Origin: a virus
Length of the DNA stretch: 22,868 nt
Virus record (IMG/VR): IMGVR_UViG_3300028392_000305
Span: 1 to 22,868 of that record
Direction: 5' to 3' (one strand)
Below the pieces are notes generated by a model. The model ran no database searches and was not told where the DNA came from. It worked only from the letters and a program-made list of their open reading frames with translations. The translations under genes were made by a program, and so were the position numbers. Shown in pieces: positions 1-7,683 of the stretch. Every line of letters begins with the position of its first letter. The first letter of the stretch is position 1.

Positions 1-324
1 ATTGGCCAATTCTGCAATTATGTCAGTGCCAGTTGCAACCAAAAAGTCTGGTGTAAAATCTCTATATAGTGCATTACATCCATAACTTTGTAATTTATCC
101 ACAGCCAACACACCGCCTTGATGTCTAGCAATATGTGTCAAATCAAATCCCACACGACTTTCGCCGTTACCAATGGCAATAGCCTGTCCAGTGGTGTGAG
201 TATTGGTGATTTGATTTTGAACAGCTTCTGTTTCAGGCATCCATTGGTTATTTTCCAGCGTTAAGCTGGTCACAATTGACTCTCCCGAGTAAGAACTTCT
301 ATATATCTGTCTTAGTTTTTGCAT
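1..324 (-). CDS. Hypothetical protein, possible Rossmann-like fold (5' part only, runs off left edge)
   Basis: The first 108 codons are present and the reading frame is still open at base 1, so the C-terminus lies outside the window. The ATG at 324-322 overlaps the TAA stop of the 671-aa gene by one base (TAATG). A Shine-Dalgarno-like GGGAG sits about 7 bases upstream, which suggests translational coupling. Visible landmarks are IYRSSYSGES near residue 7, AIGNGESR near residue 48 and YGCNALYRDFTPDFLVATG near residue 80. The GNGxSR loop after a hydrophobic strand resembles nucleotide-binding loops of Rossmann-like proteins such as the MptE/DUF115-like group. I recall similar open reading frames in marine T4-like phages, where they have no assigned function. 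A role in modifying the neighbouring fibres is only a guess. An exact late-promoter octamer lies 44 bases upstream, inside the end of the previous gene. Confidence 0.75.
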   Translation of the reverse strand, partial: MQKLRQIYRSSYSGESIVTSLTLENNQWMPETEAVQNQITNTHTTGQAIAIGNGESRVGFDLTHIARHQGGVLAVDKLQSYGCNALYRDFTPDFLVATGTDIIAELAN

Positions 325-2339
325 TAGAATCTCCCGACAACAATTTCTATTGTGTCTATGCTATTAGTATTTATAGATTCCAACGCTTTACCCAGTACAC
401 ATCCTGGTTTAAATTGACTGTTATCTATTGCTTGGGCCACCCCTGGCACTGTACTTGTAACCAATACTGTGCCTTTATTTACTGGCCCCAACACACGACA
501 GGGCAACCGTCCAGTTAGTCCAAGAGCAACCACATTAGTTCCACTTAGTCCACCATTCATCAAGTGGGCTGGGTCTGTAGAAACAACCCCCGCTGCTCTT
601 TCATCGTGGTCAGTTGTTGTGGTAGTTACTTCGTACTCGCCGCCAAATACCAGCACAGTTCCGGGCTCGTATTGTGCGTCTGCTTGATAGTTTTCTGCCA
701 AGTCAGCATATTTGGCCTGTGTTGATACCCCATAAAAGGTGCCCCACCAGCTGGTTGTTGTTCCGAGATTTTGTGATACGTTGGCAGTTGGCACTACCCA
801 ACCTGATGTGAACACGTTACCACTAATACCTGCACCTCCAACTACCACCAACGCACCTGTTGTGGCACTGGTACTTGCTGTGCCTGATGCAGCAACTACG
901 TTACCACTGGCGATTAATGTACTGCTTGTGGTTGCTGTACTAAACGTACCAACACCATTGAAACTGGTTGCCGTTAACGCACCTGTACTGGGATTATGTG
1001 TTAGCGTACTGGCTGTAAATCCTGCACCATTGCCTGTTGTTTTATCAAGCATTTGTGGGTAAAATGTGGCATTAGTTGTAGTGGCTGTAAAACTATCATA
1101 CAAACTAACGTTGGCTGTTGTGACTGTACCGTTGACGTTTGATCCTGCTAACGCTGTCAAGTAAGTACCGGTACCCACAACGTTGGCACCAATGTTACCT
1201 ATAGTACCAGCATTGACTGTTGCTACAGTGGTTTGTCCTGTGATGTTAAACGCACCAGTTACTGTGAGTGGATTAGTCCCTGAACGACCAATATAGTTAG
1301 TGGCATTACTGCTACCAAATACCAGATACCCTTGTGTGCCATCTTGTTGTCCCATTAAACGTGTAGTGTTGGCTACGTTAATGTCTCCAATCCATACATC
1401 GTCGCCAACTGCAAAGTTTGTTCCATTTCCATTGTTGGTGGCGTAAACTTGTCCACACCACACATTACCTGCGACGCCAATTCCACCCCCAACTACCAAT
1501 GCACCTGTAGTTGTACTTGTACTAGTTGTAGTAGTACTGATAGCCACGTTGCCAGTGCCAGAAGCATAGACAAAGTTTGCAGCTCCTGCAAACGCTCCTG
1601 CATTGTTGTATTGTATTTGTGTTGTACTTCCTCCCGGCGTACCACCACCGCCGCCGCCACTACTGTATGATGAACCGTTTGCCCAGAATACACCGTTTGT
1701 AGTAACTACGTTAGCACCTGTTACCTTACCGAGTATTGTTAAATCGCCGGCATCACTTAAAGTAAACAGATTGCTAGTATAAGCACTATTGATAATCTCA
1801 ATGCCACCGGTACTATTTAAACGGAAGGTCTTGTTAGGATTGGTGCCGCCACCTTGATTAGTAACTAATAAAAAATCGTGATAGCCGGCGCCGCCTTTGG
1901 TAGAAGTACCAGTTACTTGTATTGCCTGTACTGCTGTATTGTTTGTTACTACAAGTGGGCCAGCAACGTTAGCCCAACTAGTTAATGTTAGTGTTGACCC
2001 AGTGTGTGCGGCCCCGGTATTACCAATTGTGGCTGCACTAACAGTTGTGGCAAATAGTGTTCCATTGACTATATGGCTACCGGATGTAATGTTTGCATAA
2101 CTGGTAACTGCAACGTTGGTGTCTGTAATACCAGTGTTACTGGTAAATGCTGTGACAAAAGTATTGCCAGATTCGTTCCAATACAAGGCCACATTACTGA
2201 CTAGGCCATTGGCACGATTCAATAAAAAACCAATATCTACGTTGGCCGAACTATACCCAGCATGTAATACCGTAAGAGGATCGCTGATTCTAGATGTGCC
2301 GGTTGTTATTTGTGCTAATGAGGGTCTAGTTAATGCCAT
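324..2339 (-). CDS. Fibre-like virion protein with C-terminal KYADLAENYQAD domain (671 aa)
   Basis: This is a probable tail fibre or appendage protein rich in Gly, Asn, Thr, Ser and Ala. Residues 27-75 hold a module (DIGFLLNR ... LYWNESG) shared with the 190-aa and 1329-aa proteins. Residues 226-240 are a Gly-rich linker followed by a GGSTTQIQYNNAGAF motif. Residues 268-293 and 484-510 are two copies of the STSTTTGALVV-GG-GISGN module. Residues 371-510 closely match two separate parts of the 1329-aa protein. Residues 515-671 form a C-terminal domain with KYADLAENYQAD, PAHLMNGGL and a final IEIVVGR. That domain is shared with the 362-aa protein and resembles intramolecular-chaperone or Peptidase_G2-like fibre ends. 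Translation starts at ATG 2339, after a weak ribosome site. The stop overlaps the next ATG. Its role in host attachment is inferred from module content, not from a recognised receptor-binding domain. Confidence 0.8.
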   Translation of the reverse strand: MALTRPSLAQITTGTSRISDPLTVLHAGYSSANVDIGFLLNRANGLVSNVALYWNESGNTFVTAFTSNTGITDTNVAVTSYANITSGSHIVNGTLFATTVSAATIGNTGAAHTGSTLTLTSWANVAGPLVVTNNTAVQAIQVTGTSTKGGAGYHDFLLVTNQGGGTNPNKTFRLNSTGGIEIINSAYTSNLFTLSDAGDLTILGKVTGANVVTTNGVFWANGSSYSSGGGGGGTPGGSTTQIQYNNAGAFAGAANFVYASGTGNVAISTTTTSTSTTTGALVVGGGIGVAGNVWCGQVYATNNGNGTNFAVGDDVWIGDINVANTTRLMGQQDGTQGYLVFGSSNATNYIGRSGTNPLTVTGAFNITGQTTVATVNAGTIGNIGANVVGTGTYLTALAGSNVNGTVTTANVSLYDSFTATTTNATFYPQMLDKTTGNGAGFTASTLTHNPSTGALTATSFNGVGTFSTATTSSTLIASGNVVAASGTASTSATTGALVVVGGAGISGNVFTSGWVVPTANVSQNLGTTTSWWGTFYGVSTQAKYADLAENYQADAQYEPGTVLVFGGEYEVTTTTTDHDERAAGVVSTDPAHLMNGGLSGTNVVALGLTGRLPCRVLGPVNKGTVLVTSTVPGVAQAIDNSQFKPGCVLGKALESINTNSIDTIEIVVGRF
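368..375 (-). promoter_or_regulatory. T4-type late promoter, exact TATAAATA
   Basis: The minus strand reads TATAAATA, the octamer recognised by the gp55/gp33 late transcription machinery of T4-like phages. It lies inside the last codons of the 671-aa gene, 43 bases before the ATG at 324. That spacing suits a separate late transcript for the left-edge gene. Lying in coding sequence, it could be coincidental, but the match is exact and well placed. Confidence 0.55.
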
Positions 2340-2359
2340 TTACAAATCCGTTGTTAGAG

Positions 2360-2367
2360 TATTTAGC
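2360..2367 (-). promoter_or_regulatory. Probable late promoter variant GCTAAATA
   Basis: The minus strand reads GCTAAATA (6 of 8 to TATAAATA). It lies just past the U-tract of the terminator at 2375-2395 and 20 bases before the ATG of the 671-aa gene. The identical octamer occurs in the same arrangement before the 190-aa gene. Placement supports it more than the match does. Confidence 0.4.
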
Positions 2368-2395
2368 AAAAATAAAAGGGCCAAATTGGCCCTTT
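2368..2395 (-). terminator. Rho-independent terminator after the 362-aa gene
   Basis: On the minus strand a 9-bp stem (AAAGGGCCA with TGGCCCTTT, 2387-2395 and 2375-2383) closes a short loop and is followed by TTTTATTTTTG-like sequence ending at 2368. It lies 20 bases past the stop of the 362-aa gene. It should end the transcript from that gene. Confidence 0.85.
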
Positions 2396-2414
2396 ATCGA
2401 GTAAGACAATAAGT

Positions 2415-3503
2415 CTATTGTCGACCTATGACCACTTCAATAACGCCTTTGGCACCCGAAAAGTCAGCCAACGCTTTACCAATTACCTGTCCCACTTGTG
2501 CATTGTTATTTGTTTTCGCATAGCCAAAGCCTGCACTGACCATGATGTCACCTTTGGCAACTGGACCAATCACGTTACAAGGAACACGCCCTTGCAGTGC
2601 CAATGGAATAACATTAGTGCCTTGTAGTCCACCATTCATCAAGTGAGCTGGATTTGTGGATACTACGCCGGCAACACGTTTTGTGTCCGGAGTTGCCAAT
2701 GTTACTTCATGTGTGCCACCAAATTCCACAACTTGTCCTGCTTGATATGCAGCGTCTGCTTGATAGTTCTCTGCCAAGTCAGCGTACTTGGCTTGTGTCG
2801 CAACACCAAAGAATGTATTGAACCAGTGTGTACTATCACCCAAGTTACTGCTTACATTACCAGTAGGTAGTATACTAGCCGCAATATAGACGTTACCAGT
2901 TACTCCAAATGTACCGTTTTGTTGTGTACCAGTTGAGCTAATGGCCATAACGTTGGCACTGCTAATACCAACTGTTGCAATACCACCCGAACTACCAATG
3001 GTTACGTTACTTGTACCATTACTGATACTGCTGGCACTCAGTGTTACCCACTGGAGTCCAGTACCAGTTGTACTCAAGAATTGTCCACTTGTGCCCGGAC
3101 TACCAGACAACAAGATATTAGCACCCAATGACAAGTTACCACTGATACCAGTGCCGCCAACAACCACCAATGCACCTGTTGTGGTGCTTGTGCTGGTTGT
3201 GCCACTTGCAGCCACAATGTTGCCTGAGCTGATGTGTACACCACCGTTGTATATTGCACCACTGACACCAACACCACCGGTTACAACAAATGTACCAGTT
3301 GTAGTGCTATTACTTGCTACATTTGCATTGGCTGTTACTAAGCCATAAACCGCTTCAGTACCAGTAACAATTTCATTAATGAAGGTTGTTGTTGTACCTG
3401 TTGTGGTAATATTACCTGTTGTTGAGATGCTACCTGTGGCCGCATCAATTGTCATTGGTCCAATTGTTAGACCATTTTGTACTACGAAATTTCCATTTGC
3501 CAT
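2415..3503 (-). CDS. Fibre-like virion protein with C-terminal KYADLAENYQAD domain (362 aa)
   Basis: This is a short fibre-type protein related to the 671-aa gene product. The N-terminal 60 residues (MANGNFVVQNGLTIG...) are Gly/Thr-rich, with alternating short strands. Residues 65-85 and 102-124 are two STTTGxxVV-GG-G module copies. Residues 134-155 contain GTSGQFLSTTGTGLQWV, a motif common in phage fibre sequences. Residues 210-362 form a C-terminal domain that matches the end of the 671-aa protein: QAKYADLAENYQADA is identical, as is PAHLMNGGL, and both end in an I-E-[IV]-V-[VI]-G-R strand. The ATG is preceded by GGGGAAAATAAA, a fair ribosome site. It could be a shorter alternative fibre tip or a gene-duplication partner of the 671-aa protein. 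No receptor-binding fold is recognised. Confidence 0.8.
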   Translation of the reverse strand: MANGNFVVQNGLTIGPMTIDAATGSISTTGNITTTGTTTTFINEIVTGTEAVYGLVTANANVASNSTTTGTFVVTGGVGVSGAIYNGGVHISSGNIVAASGTTSTSTTTGALVVVGGTGISGNLSLGANILLSGSPGTSGQFLSTTGTGLQWVTLSASSISNGTSNVTIGSSGGIATVGISSANVMAISSTGTQQNGTFGVTGNVYIAASILPTGNVSSNLGDSTHWFNTFFGVATQAKYADLAENYQADAAYQAGQVVEFGGTHEVTLATPDTKRVAGVVSTNPAHLMNGGLQGTNVIPLALQGRVPCNVIGPVAKGDIMVSAGFGYAKTNNNAQVGQVIGKALADFSGAKGVIEVVIGRQ

Positions 3504-3544
3504 TTTATTTTCCCCGGTTCCATATTCCCCGATAAGGTTTGTAA

Positions 3545-3571
3545 GTTAAGGGCAGCCTATCTGCCCTTAAC
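3545..3571 (-). terminator. Perfect 11-bp hairpin after the 1329-aa gene; weak terminator or processing site
   Basis: The sequence GTTAAGGGCAG at 3545-3555 pairs perfectly with CTGCCCTTAAC at 3561-3571 across a 5-base loop. It sits 8 bases past the stop codon of the 1329-aa gene. Unlike the other terminators here, no U-run follows on the minus strand (the next bases are TTACAAACC). It may be a weak terminator, an mRNA 3'-end stabiliser or an RNase site. No promoter is obvious before the 362-aa gene, so read-through is likely. Confidence 0.5.
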
Positions 3572-3579
3572 TGTCGCTA

Positions 3580-6500
3580 TTAGATTACCAAATAATCTTT
3601 CTTAATTCTCACTATGTTGGTTGCATTGGTTGCAATAAACTGTAGTAATGAGTTGCTGCCACTTTGTGTAGCTGACAATACACCCAAGTTACCGTTGGTC
3701 TGTATCGTACCATATGTGGTCACTGTGGCGGTTGTACCATTGCTGATCAACAACGCTTCCATGACTTGGTAGTTGGTACCATTGGTGACCTGTACAATGT
3801 ACTTGGCACTGCGGTATGTGCTGGTTGACATGGTGTCCACTGTGGTTGCTGTGTTTGCACTTGCAACTGTCACGTTGCCAACTGCATTGACTTCTGCACC
3901 TGATGTGTCCCAATATGTTGTATTGTTTGCAGAACCTGTTCCAGTTGTCACATAAGCACCGTTGTTGTCTGCATAGAATCCCATGTAACCGTTGGTACCA
4001 GATATGGCCGTAATTGTTGATGTTGTTGTCAATCTTCTTACATCAATCACGTCACCACTTGCAGGAGCTTCAGTGAATGTTAGTGTGGTTCCAGAACAAC
4101 TGTATGCTGTTGTTGGAATCTGCACAATACCGTTAATGCTGACAATAGCACCATTGGTGGTTGATGAAGCAGCCATTGTGAATGCTGTTGTGCTTCCATC
4201 GCCGTTGAACGAGTCTGTGGCTATAACAGTAAATTGTGTTGACAATGACTGCCAGCTTGATCCGTTATACACTTCCATCGCTGTTGATGTTGTGTTGAAA
4301 CGCAACATACCAGTGGTATCAGTTCCGCCTGTGCTGCTTGGACGTTGTGCTGTTGTACCTGATGGTATCATCATACTGTCTGTGCTGTTGATCTGTAGTT
4401 TTGCACCACGTACCAATGTGGACGCTGTGGCACTGTTACCAATCAGCACCTGATCGTATGTGGTGCTTGAACGTGCCCATATCAATGATGTAGTATTCTT
4501 ACCAAGTACATACAAGTCTGCACCGTTACCAGTGTTCTGCCCAACGTTGATGTTTGCACCCCAAGTCGTCACTAGGTTGGCGGTTGTCAAGTTACCTGTA
4601 CTTGGAGTATATTTTAGTATACCGTTACCATCTACATATTCGTTCTGTGCACCACCAGCAACACTGTCAGTGAGTACTGGATAGTATGCAGTTGAACTGG
4701 TTGATGTGTTTATGTTGACACTGCTTGCCTGTGTTGCATAGGTTGCACTGTTGACTGAACCCGAACTTGTTTGATATCCGGATGGGTTGGTATTGTTGTA
4801 TGGTGTAAAGCCCAGTGCTGTTGTTACCATTGAACTGCTGATAGCACCCGAGAATGTGGTTGCACTCAGTGTACCAGTCGACGGATTAACGTTGACCGTA
4901 GTCACTGCACCAGTCACACTATTTCCACTCACCACATTGGCAAATTCTAAGTAATAGGTTTGATTATTGGTCAAGTTGGTGACTTGATCGTATATGGCCA
5001 CGTTGGCAGTTGGATATGTACCACTCAACGCACCAATACTGATGTTGGTCAAGTAAGCACCTGATCCAACAAACGCTGTGGCACTCACGTTACCAGTTGA
5101 CGGATTAACGTTGATGTTTGTGGTTGCACCTGTTGAAGTATTGCCGTTTGTCACGTTGGCAAACTGCAAGTAGAACGTTTGGTTAGTTGTATATGGTGTA
5201 ATGTTATCATACAAGCTGACGTTGGCTGTGGCCACTGTACCATTGACGTTTGATCCAGTTAAACTTGTCAAGTAAGTGCCAGTACCAACTAAGTTGGCAC
5301 CAATGTTACCAATTGTACCTGCGTTAACTGTGGTTGCAATAGCAGTACCTGTTAGCGTAGAACTTGCACCGCTAAACGCTGCTCCTGCGTTACCGATTGT
5401 ACCTGCATTCAATGTTGCTGTTATCAATGATGTTGTTGCATTCACTGTGGCTGTAGTGGTTGTAGCACCAATATACAAGTTTCCTGATATGCTACCATCA
5501 CCATATACCTGGAACGTTCCTGTGTTGGCTGTTAGGCCACCGCCCACTGTCTTGGCATTGGCAATAATTGCTGCACCAGACTTGGTTGTGCCCAATACTG
5601 TGCCAGCAAACACGTTGGCTGTGTCTGTACCACGTGAGTACCAGGTCAAGAATCCATCTGCTGTGGTACGTCCCAAGAATGCTGCTGAATCAACAGTGTC
5701 ATAGTAGTGGAATTTTAAACCAATATCAGCTGTAGTCGGTGTAGTTAGTGGTGTTAGGTCGCTAGGTGTGTTCAAGTTAATGATCGGGTCATTGATACTC
5801 AATGTACTAGCACCAATGGTTACACTTTGACCAGTAACTGTCAAGTTGCCACCAATGCTTACGTTTCCGTTTAGTACACTGATACCGCCCACATACAAGT
5901 TACCACCAACACCAACACCGCCTGTGACCACCACAGCACCAGTTGTTGTGCTTGTGCTTGTACCTGTGCCAAGGAACGTACCAGTTGTGCCGTACGCATT
6001 GCCTAATAGGTATGGAGCTCCGATATTTCCTGTTGTTACTATAACATTGGCTGTACTGGCGATTGTCAATCGATTTCCAGTGGCAGTGGTAAGAGTCAAA
6101 TTACCATCAGTGCCTTCACCAATCACAGAGCCACCTATGTATTGTGTTTGTCCGCTCAAATATAGATCTTTAAATCTTAATCCCGAGGTACCCAAGCTAT
6201 AAGTTACGTTGGCACTTGGTACTATGTTACCAGTTATGGCAATATTACCGCCAACTGTCAAGTTGCCTGAGGTACTTGCTGTAGTAAATGCACCCGAACC
6301 AGGTGTTACATTACCAATTGCTTGTGCTTGTAGTCCACCTGCTGTGGCAGTTGAAAGAGTAGTTGCACCAGTAACACCCAGTGTTGAACTAAATGTACCT
6401 GTAGTAAATGCACCCGAACCAGGTGTTACATTACCAATTGCTTGTGCTTGTAGTCCACCTGCTGTGGCAGTTGAAAGAGTAGTTGCACCAGTAACACCCA

Positions 6501-7569
6501 ACGTTGAACTAAATGTACCTGTAGTAAATGCACCAGTACTTGCTGTTGTTGATCCAATTGGAGTATTCTGTATACTACCTGCATAAATTGCACCACTGAT
6601 ACCTGCCCCACCCACTACCACCACAGCACCTGTTGTTGTGTTTGTACTTGCTGTACCACTTGCAGCCACAATGTTGCCAGACGCAATTAACGTGCCACTG
6701 GTAGTTGCTGTACTAAATGTACCAATACCGTTGAAGCTGGTTGCTGATAATGCACCAGTTGAAGGATTGTGTGTTAGCGTACTGGCTGTGAATCCTGCTC
6801 CGTTACCAGTAGTTTTATCAACTATCTGAGGATAGAATGTGGCATTAGTCGTAGAAGCTGTAAAACTATCATACAAACTAACGTTGGCAGTAGGTACAGT
6901 ACCGTTCAAACTACCTTGTGTAAAGTTACCTGTGATGTTGCCTGAAAAGAAGTTGGTTACTGTGGCCTGTGTGGCTGTTACGTTGGCTAGTCCGTTGACA
7001 TATCCACCTGTGATTACAGCGTTGGCTGTTGAGAAATTTGTTGCTTGAGCTGTGGTAAAATAACCAGTACTGCCGCTGATTGGAGTACCTGTGATACCGT
7101 TTGAAGCTGTGATTGAACCTGTGGTTATGGTCAAGCTGTTGGCTGTCACGTTACCAACTTTCAAGTTGGCAAAGCCCGAATTGTTAATGGCACCAGCAGT
7201 GGTACCAGTTTCTGTGGTCATTACACCCACAAATGCTGTGTCTGCTTCTTTCCACACAAACGCAGCATTAACAGCACCGTAAGGAGCCAACGAGTTCAAA
7301 TTGCGGTTGATCAACATACCAATATCGTATGTTGGAGATCCTGTATAGTTGTTGTTGAACACAACAACGGGGTCATTAATGTATGTGTTTATTGAATTTA
7401 ACTGTGCAAAACTGTTGGCAACAGTCAAATTACCCAGGATTGTAACGTTACTGTTCAGGGTCAAATTGGTTGCAAACAAGCCCCCGGTAAGTGTGTTTGT
7501 TGCAATCTTGGCAGCTGTAATGGTGCTGTCTGTGATCTGATTATTTTTAATTCTGGTAATATTTGCCAC
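3580..7569 (-). CDS. Giant modular tail-fibre-like structural protein (1329 aa, GTG start)
   Basis: I place the start at GTG 7569-7567, giving MANITRIKNNQITD. It has AAGGA seven bases upstream, and this N-terminus fits related phage proteins better than the TTG at 7584. Residues 43-125 and 575-655 hold the 'ND-P-I-LN ... G' module shared with the 190-aa and 671-aa proteins. Residues 346-425 are two perfect 40-residue repeats (GAFTTGTFSSTLGVTG...). Residues 307-329 and 536-560 are STTTGAVVV-GG modules. Four copies of a TANVSLYD ... NPSTGxLSAT unit lie near residues 226-282, 779-834, 851-906 and 942-998. The C-terminal 250 residues carry an 'RFNT..EVYNGSSW' segment, a 'GDGSTT...VSINGIVQ' domain and a final sandwich-like domain (STYRSAKYIVQV). 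It is probably a long fibre or baseplate-linked appendage. It is flanked upstream by two late promoters and downstream by a hairpin. Confidence 0.85.
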   Translation of the reverse strand: MANITRIKNNQITDSTITAAKIATNTLTGGLFATNLTLNSNVTILGNLTVANSFAQLNSINTYINDPVVVFNNNYTGSPTYDIGMLINRNLNSLAPYGAVNAAFVWKEADTAFVGVMTTETGTTAGAINNSGFANLKVGNVTANSLTITTGSITASNGITGTPISGSTGYFTTAQATNFSTANAVITGGYVNGLANVTATQATVTNFFSGNITGNFTQGSLNGTVPTANVSLYDSFTASTTNATFYPQIVDKTTGNGAGFTASTLTHNPSTGALSATSFNGIGTFSTATTSGTLIASGNIVAASGTASTNTTTGAVVVVGGAGISGAIYAGSIQNTPIGSTTASTGAFTTGTFSSTLGVTGATTLSTATAGGLQAQAIGNVTPGSGAFTTGTFSSTLGVTGATTLSTATAGGLQAQAIGNVTPGSGAFTTASTSGNLTVGGNIAITGNIVPSANVTYSLGTSGLRFKDLYLSGQTQYIGGSVIGEGTDGNLTLTTATGNRLTIASTANVIVTTGNIGAPYLLGNAYGTTGTFLGTGTSTSTTTGAVVVTGGVGVGGNLYVGGISVLNGNVSIGGNLTVTGQSVTIGASTLSINDPIINLNTPSDLTPLTTPTTADIGLKFHYYDTVDSAAFLGRTTADGFLTWYSRGTDTANVFAGTVLGTTKSGAAIIANAKTVGGGLTANTGTFQVYGDGSISGNLYIGATTTTATVNATTSLITATLNAGTIGNAGAAFSGASSTLTGTAIATTVNAGTIGNIGANLVGTGTYLTSLTGSNVNGTVATANVSLYDNITPYTTNQTFYLQFANVTNGNTSTGATTNINVNPSTGNVSATAFVGSGAYLTNISIGALSGTYPTANVAIYDQVTNLTNNQTYYLEFANVVSGNSVTGAVTTVNVNPSTGTLSATTFSGAISSSMVTTALGFTPYNNTNPSGYQTSSGSVNSATYATQASSVNINTSTSSTAYYPVLTDSVAGGAQNEYVDGNGILKYTPSTGNLTTANLVTTWGANINVGQNTGNGADLYVLGKNTTSLIWARSSTTYDQVLIGNSATASTLVRGAKLQINSTDSMMIPSGTTAQRPSSTGGTDTTGMLRFNTTSTAMEVYNGSSWQSLSTQFTVIATDSFNGDGSTTAFTMAASSTTNGAIVSINGIVQIPTTAYSCSGTTLTFTEAPASGDVIDVRRLTTTSTITAISGTNGYMGFYADNNGAYVTTGTGSANNTTYWDTSGAEVNAVGNVTVASANTATTVDTMSTSTYRSAKYIVQVTNGTNYQVMEALLISNGTTATVTTYGTIQTNGNLGVLSATQSGSNSLLQFIATNATNIVRIKKDYLVI
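6281..6534 (-). repeat. 120-bp tandem direct repeat inside the 1329-aa gene
   Basis: Bases 6281-6400 and 6401-6520 are copies differing only at two adjacent positions (6381-6382 versus 6501-6502). A further 14 bases of a third copy continue to 6534. Both differences are silent (Thr ACA/ACG, Leu CTG/TTG), so the encoded 40-residue units are identical. The length is a multiple of three, and the frame is kept. This points to a recent duplication by slippage or unequal recombination. Confidence 0.95.
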
Positions 7570-7576
7570 GGAATTA

Positions 7577-7581
7577 TCCTT
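7577..7581 (-). promoter_or_regulatory. Shine-Dalgarno AAGGA deciding the GTG start of the 1329-aa gene
   Basis: The minus strand reads AAGGA followed by seven bases (TAATTCC) and GTG. A TTG codon lies three bases upstream of this element and could not use it. The site therefore supports initiation at GTG 7569-7567. Confidence 0.7.
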
Positions 7582-7600
7582 CAAGTTAGTGTTATAATGT

Positions 7601-7608
7601 TATTTATA
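7601..7608 (-). promoter_or_regulatory. T4-type late promoter, exact TATAAATA (proximal)
   Basis: An exact TATAAATA on the minus strand in a non-coding gap, 31 bases before the GTG of the 1329-aa gene. A start site a few bases downstream would give a leader of roughly 25 bases that includes the AAGGA ribosome site. Confidence 0.8.
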
Positions 7609-7683
7609 CGGTCCGTGAAGAAACCATTCTGTCCAAGTCAAATTGGATAGAAATATAAAAACTTAGGGAAGTTTATCTAGAAT

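Noticed and set aside
6281-6534. CRISPR-like or mobile-element repeat
   Set aside because: The copies are directly adjacent with no spacers, keep the reading frame and encode a fibre repeat, so it is a coding tandem duplication.
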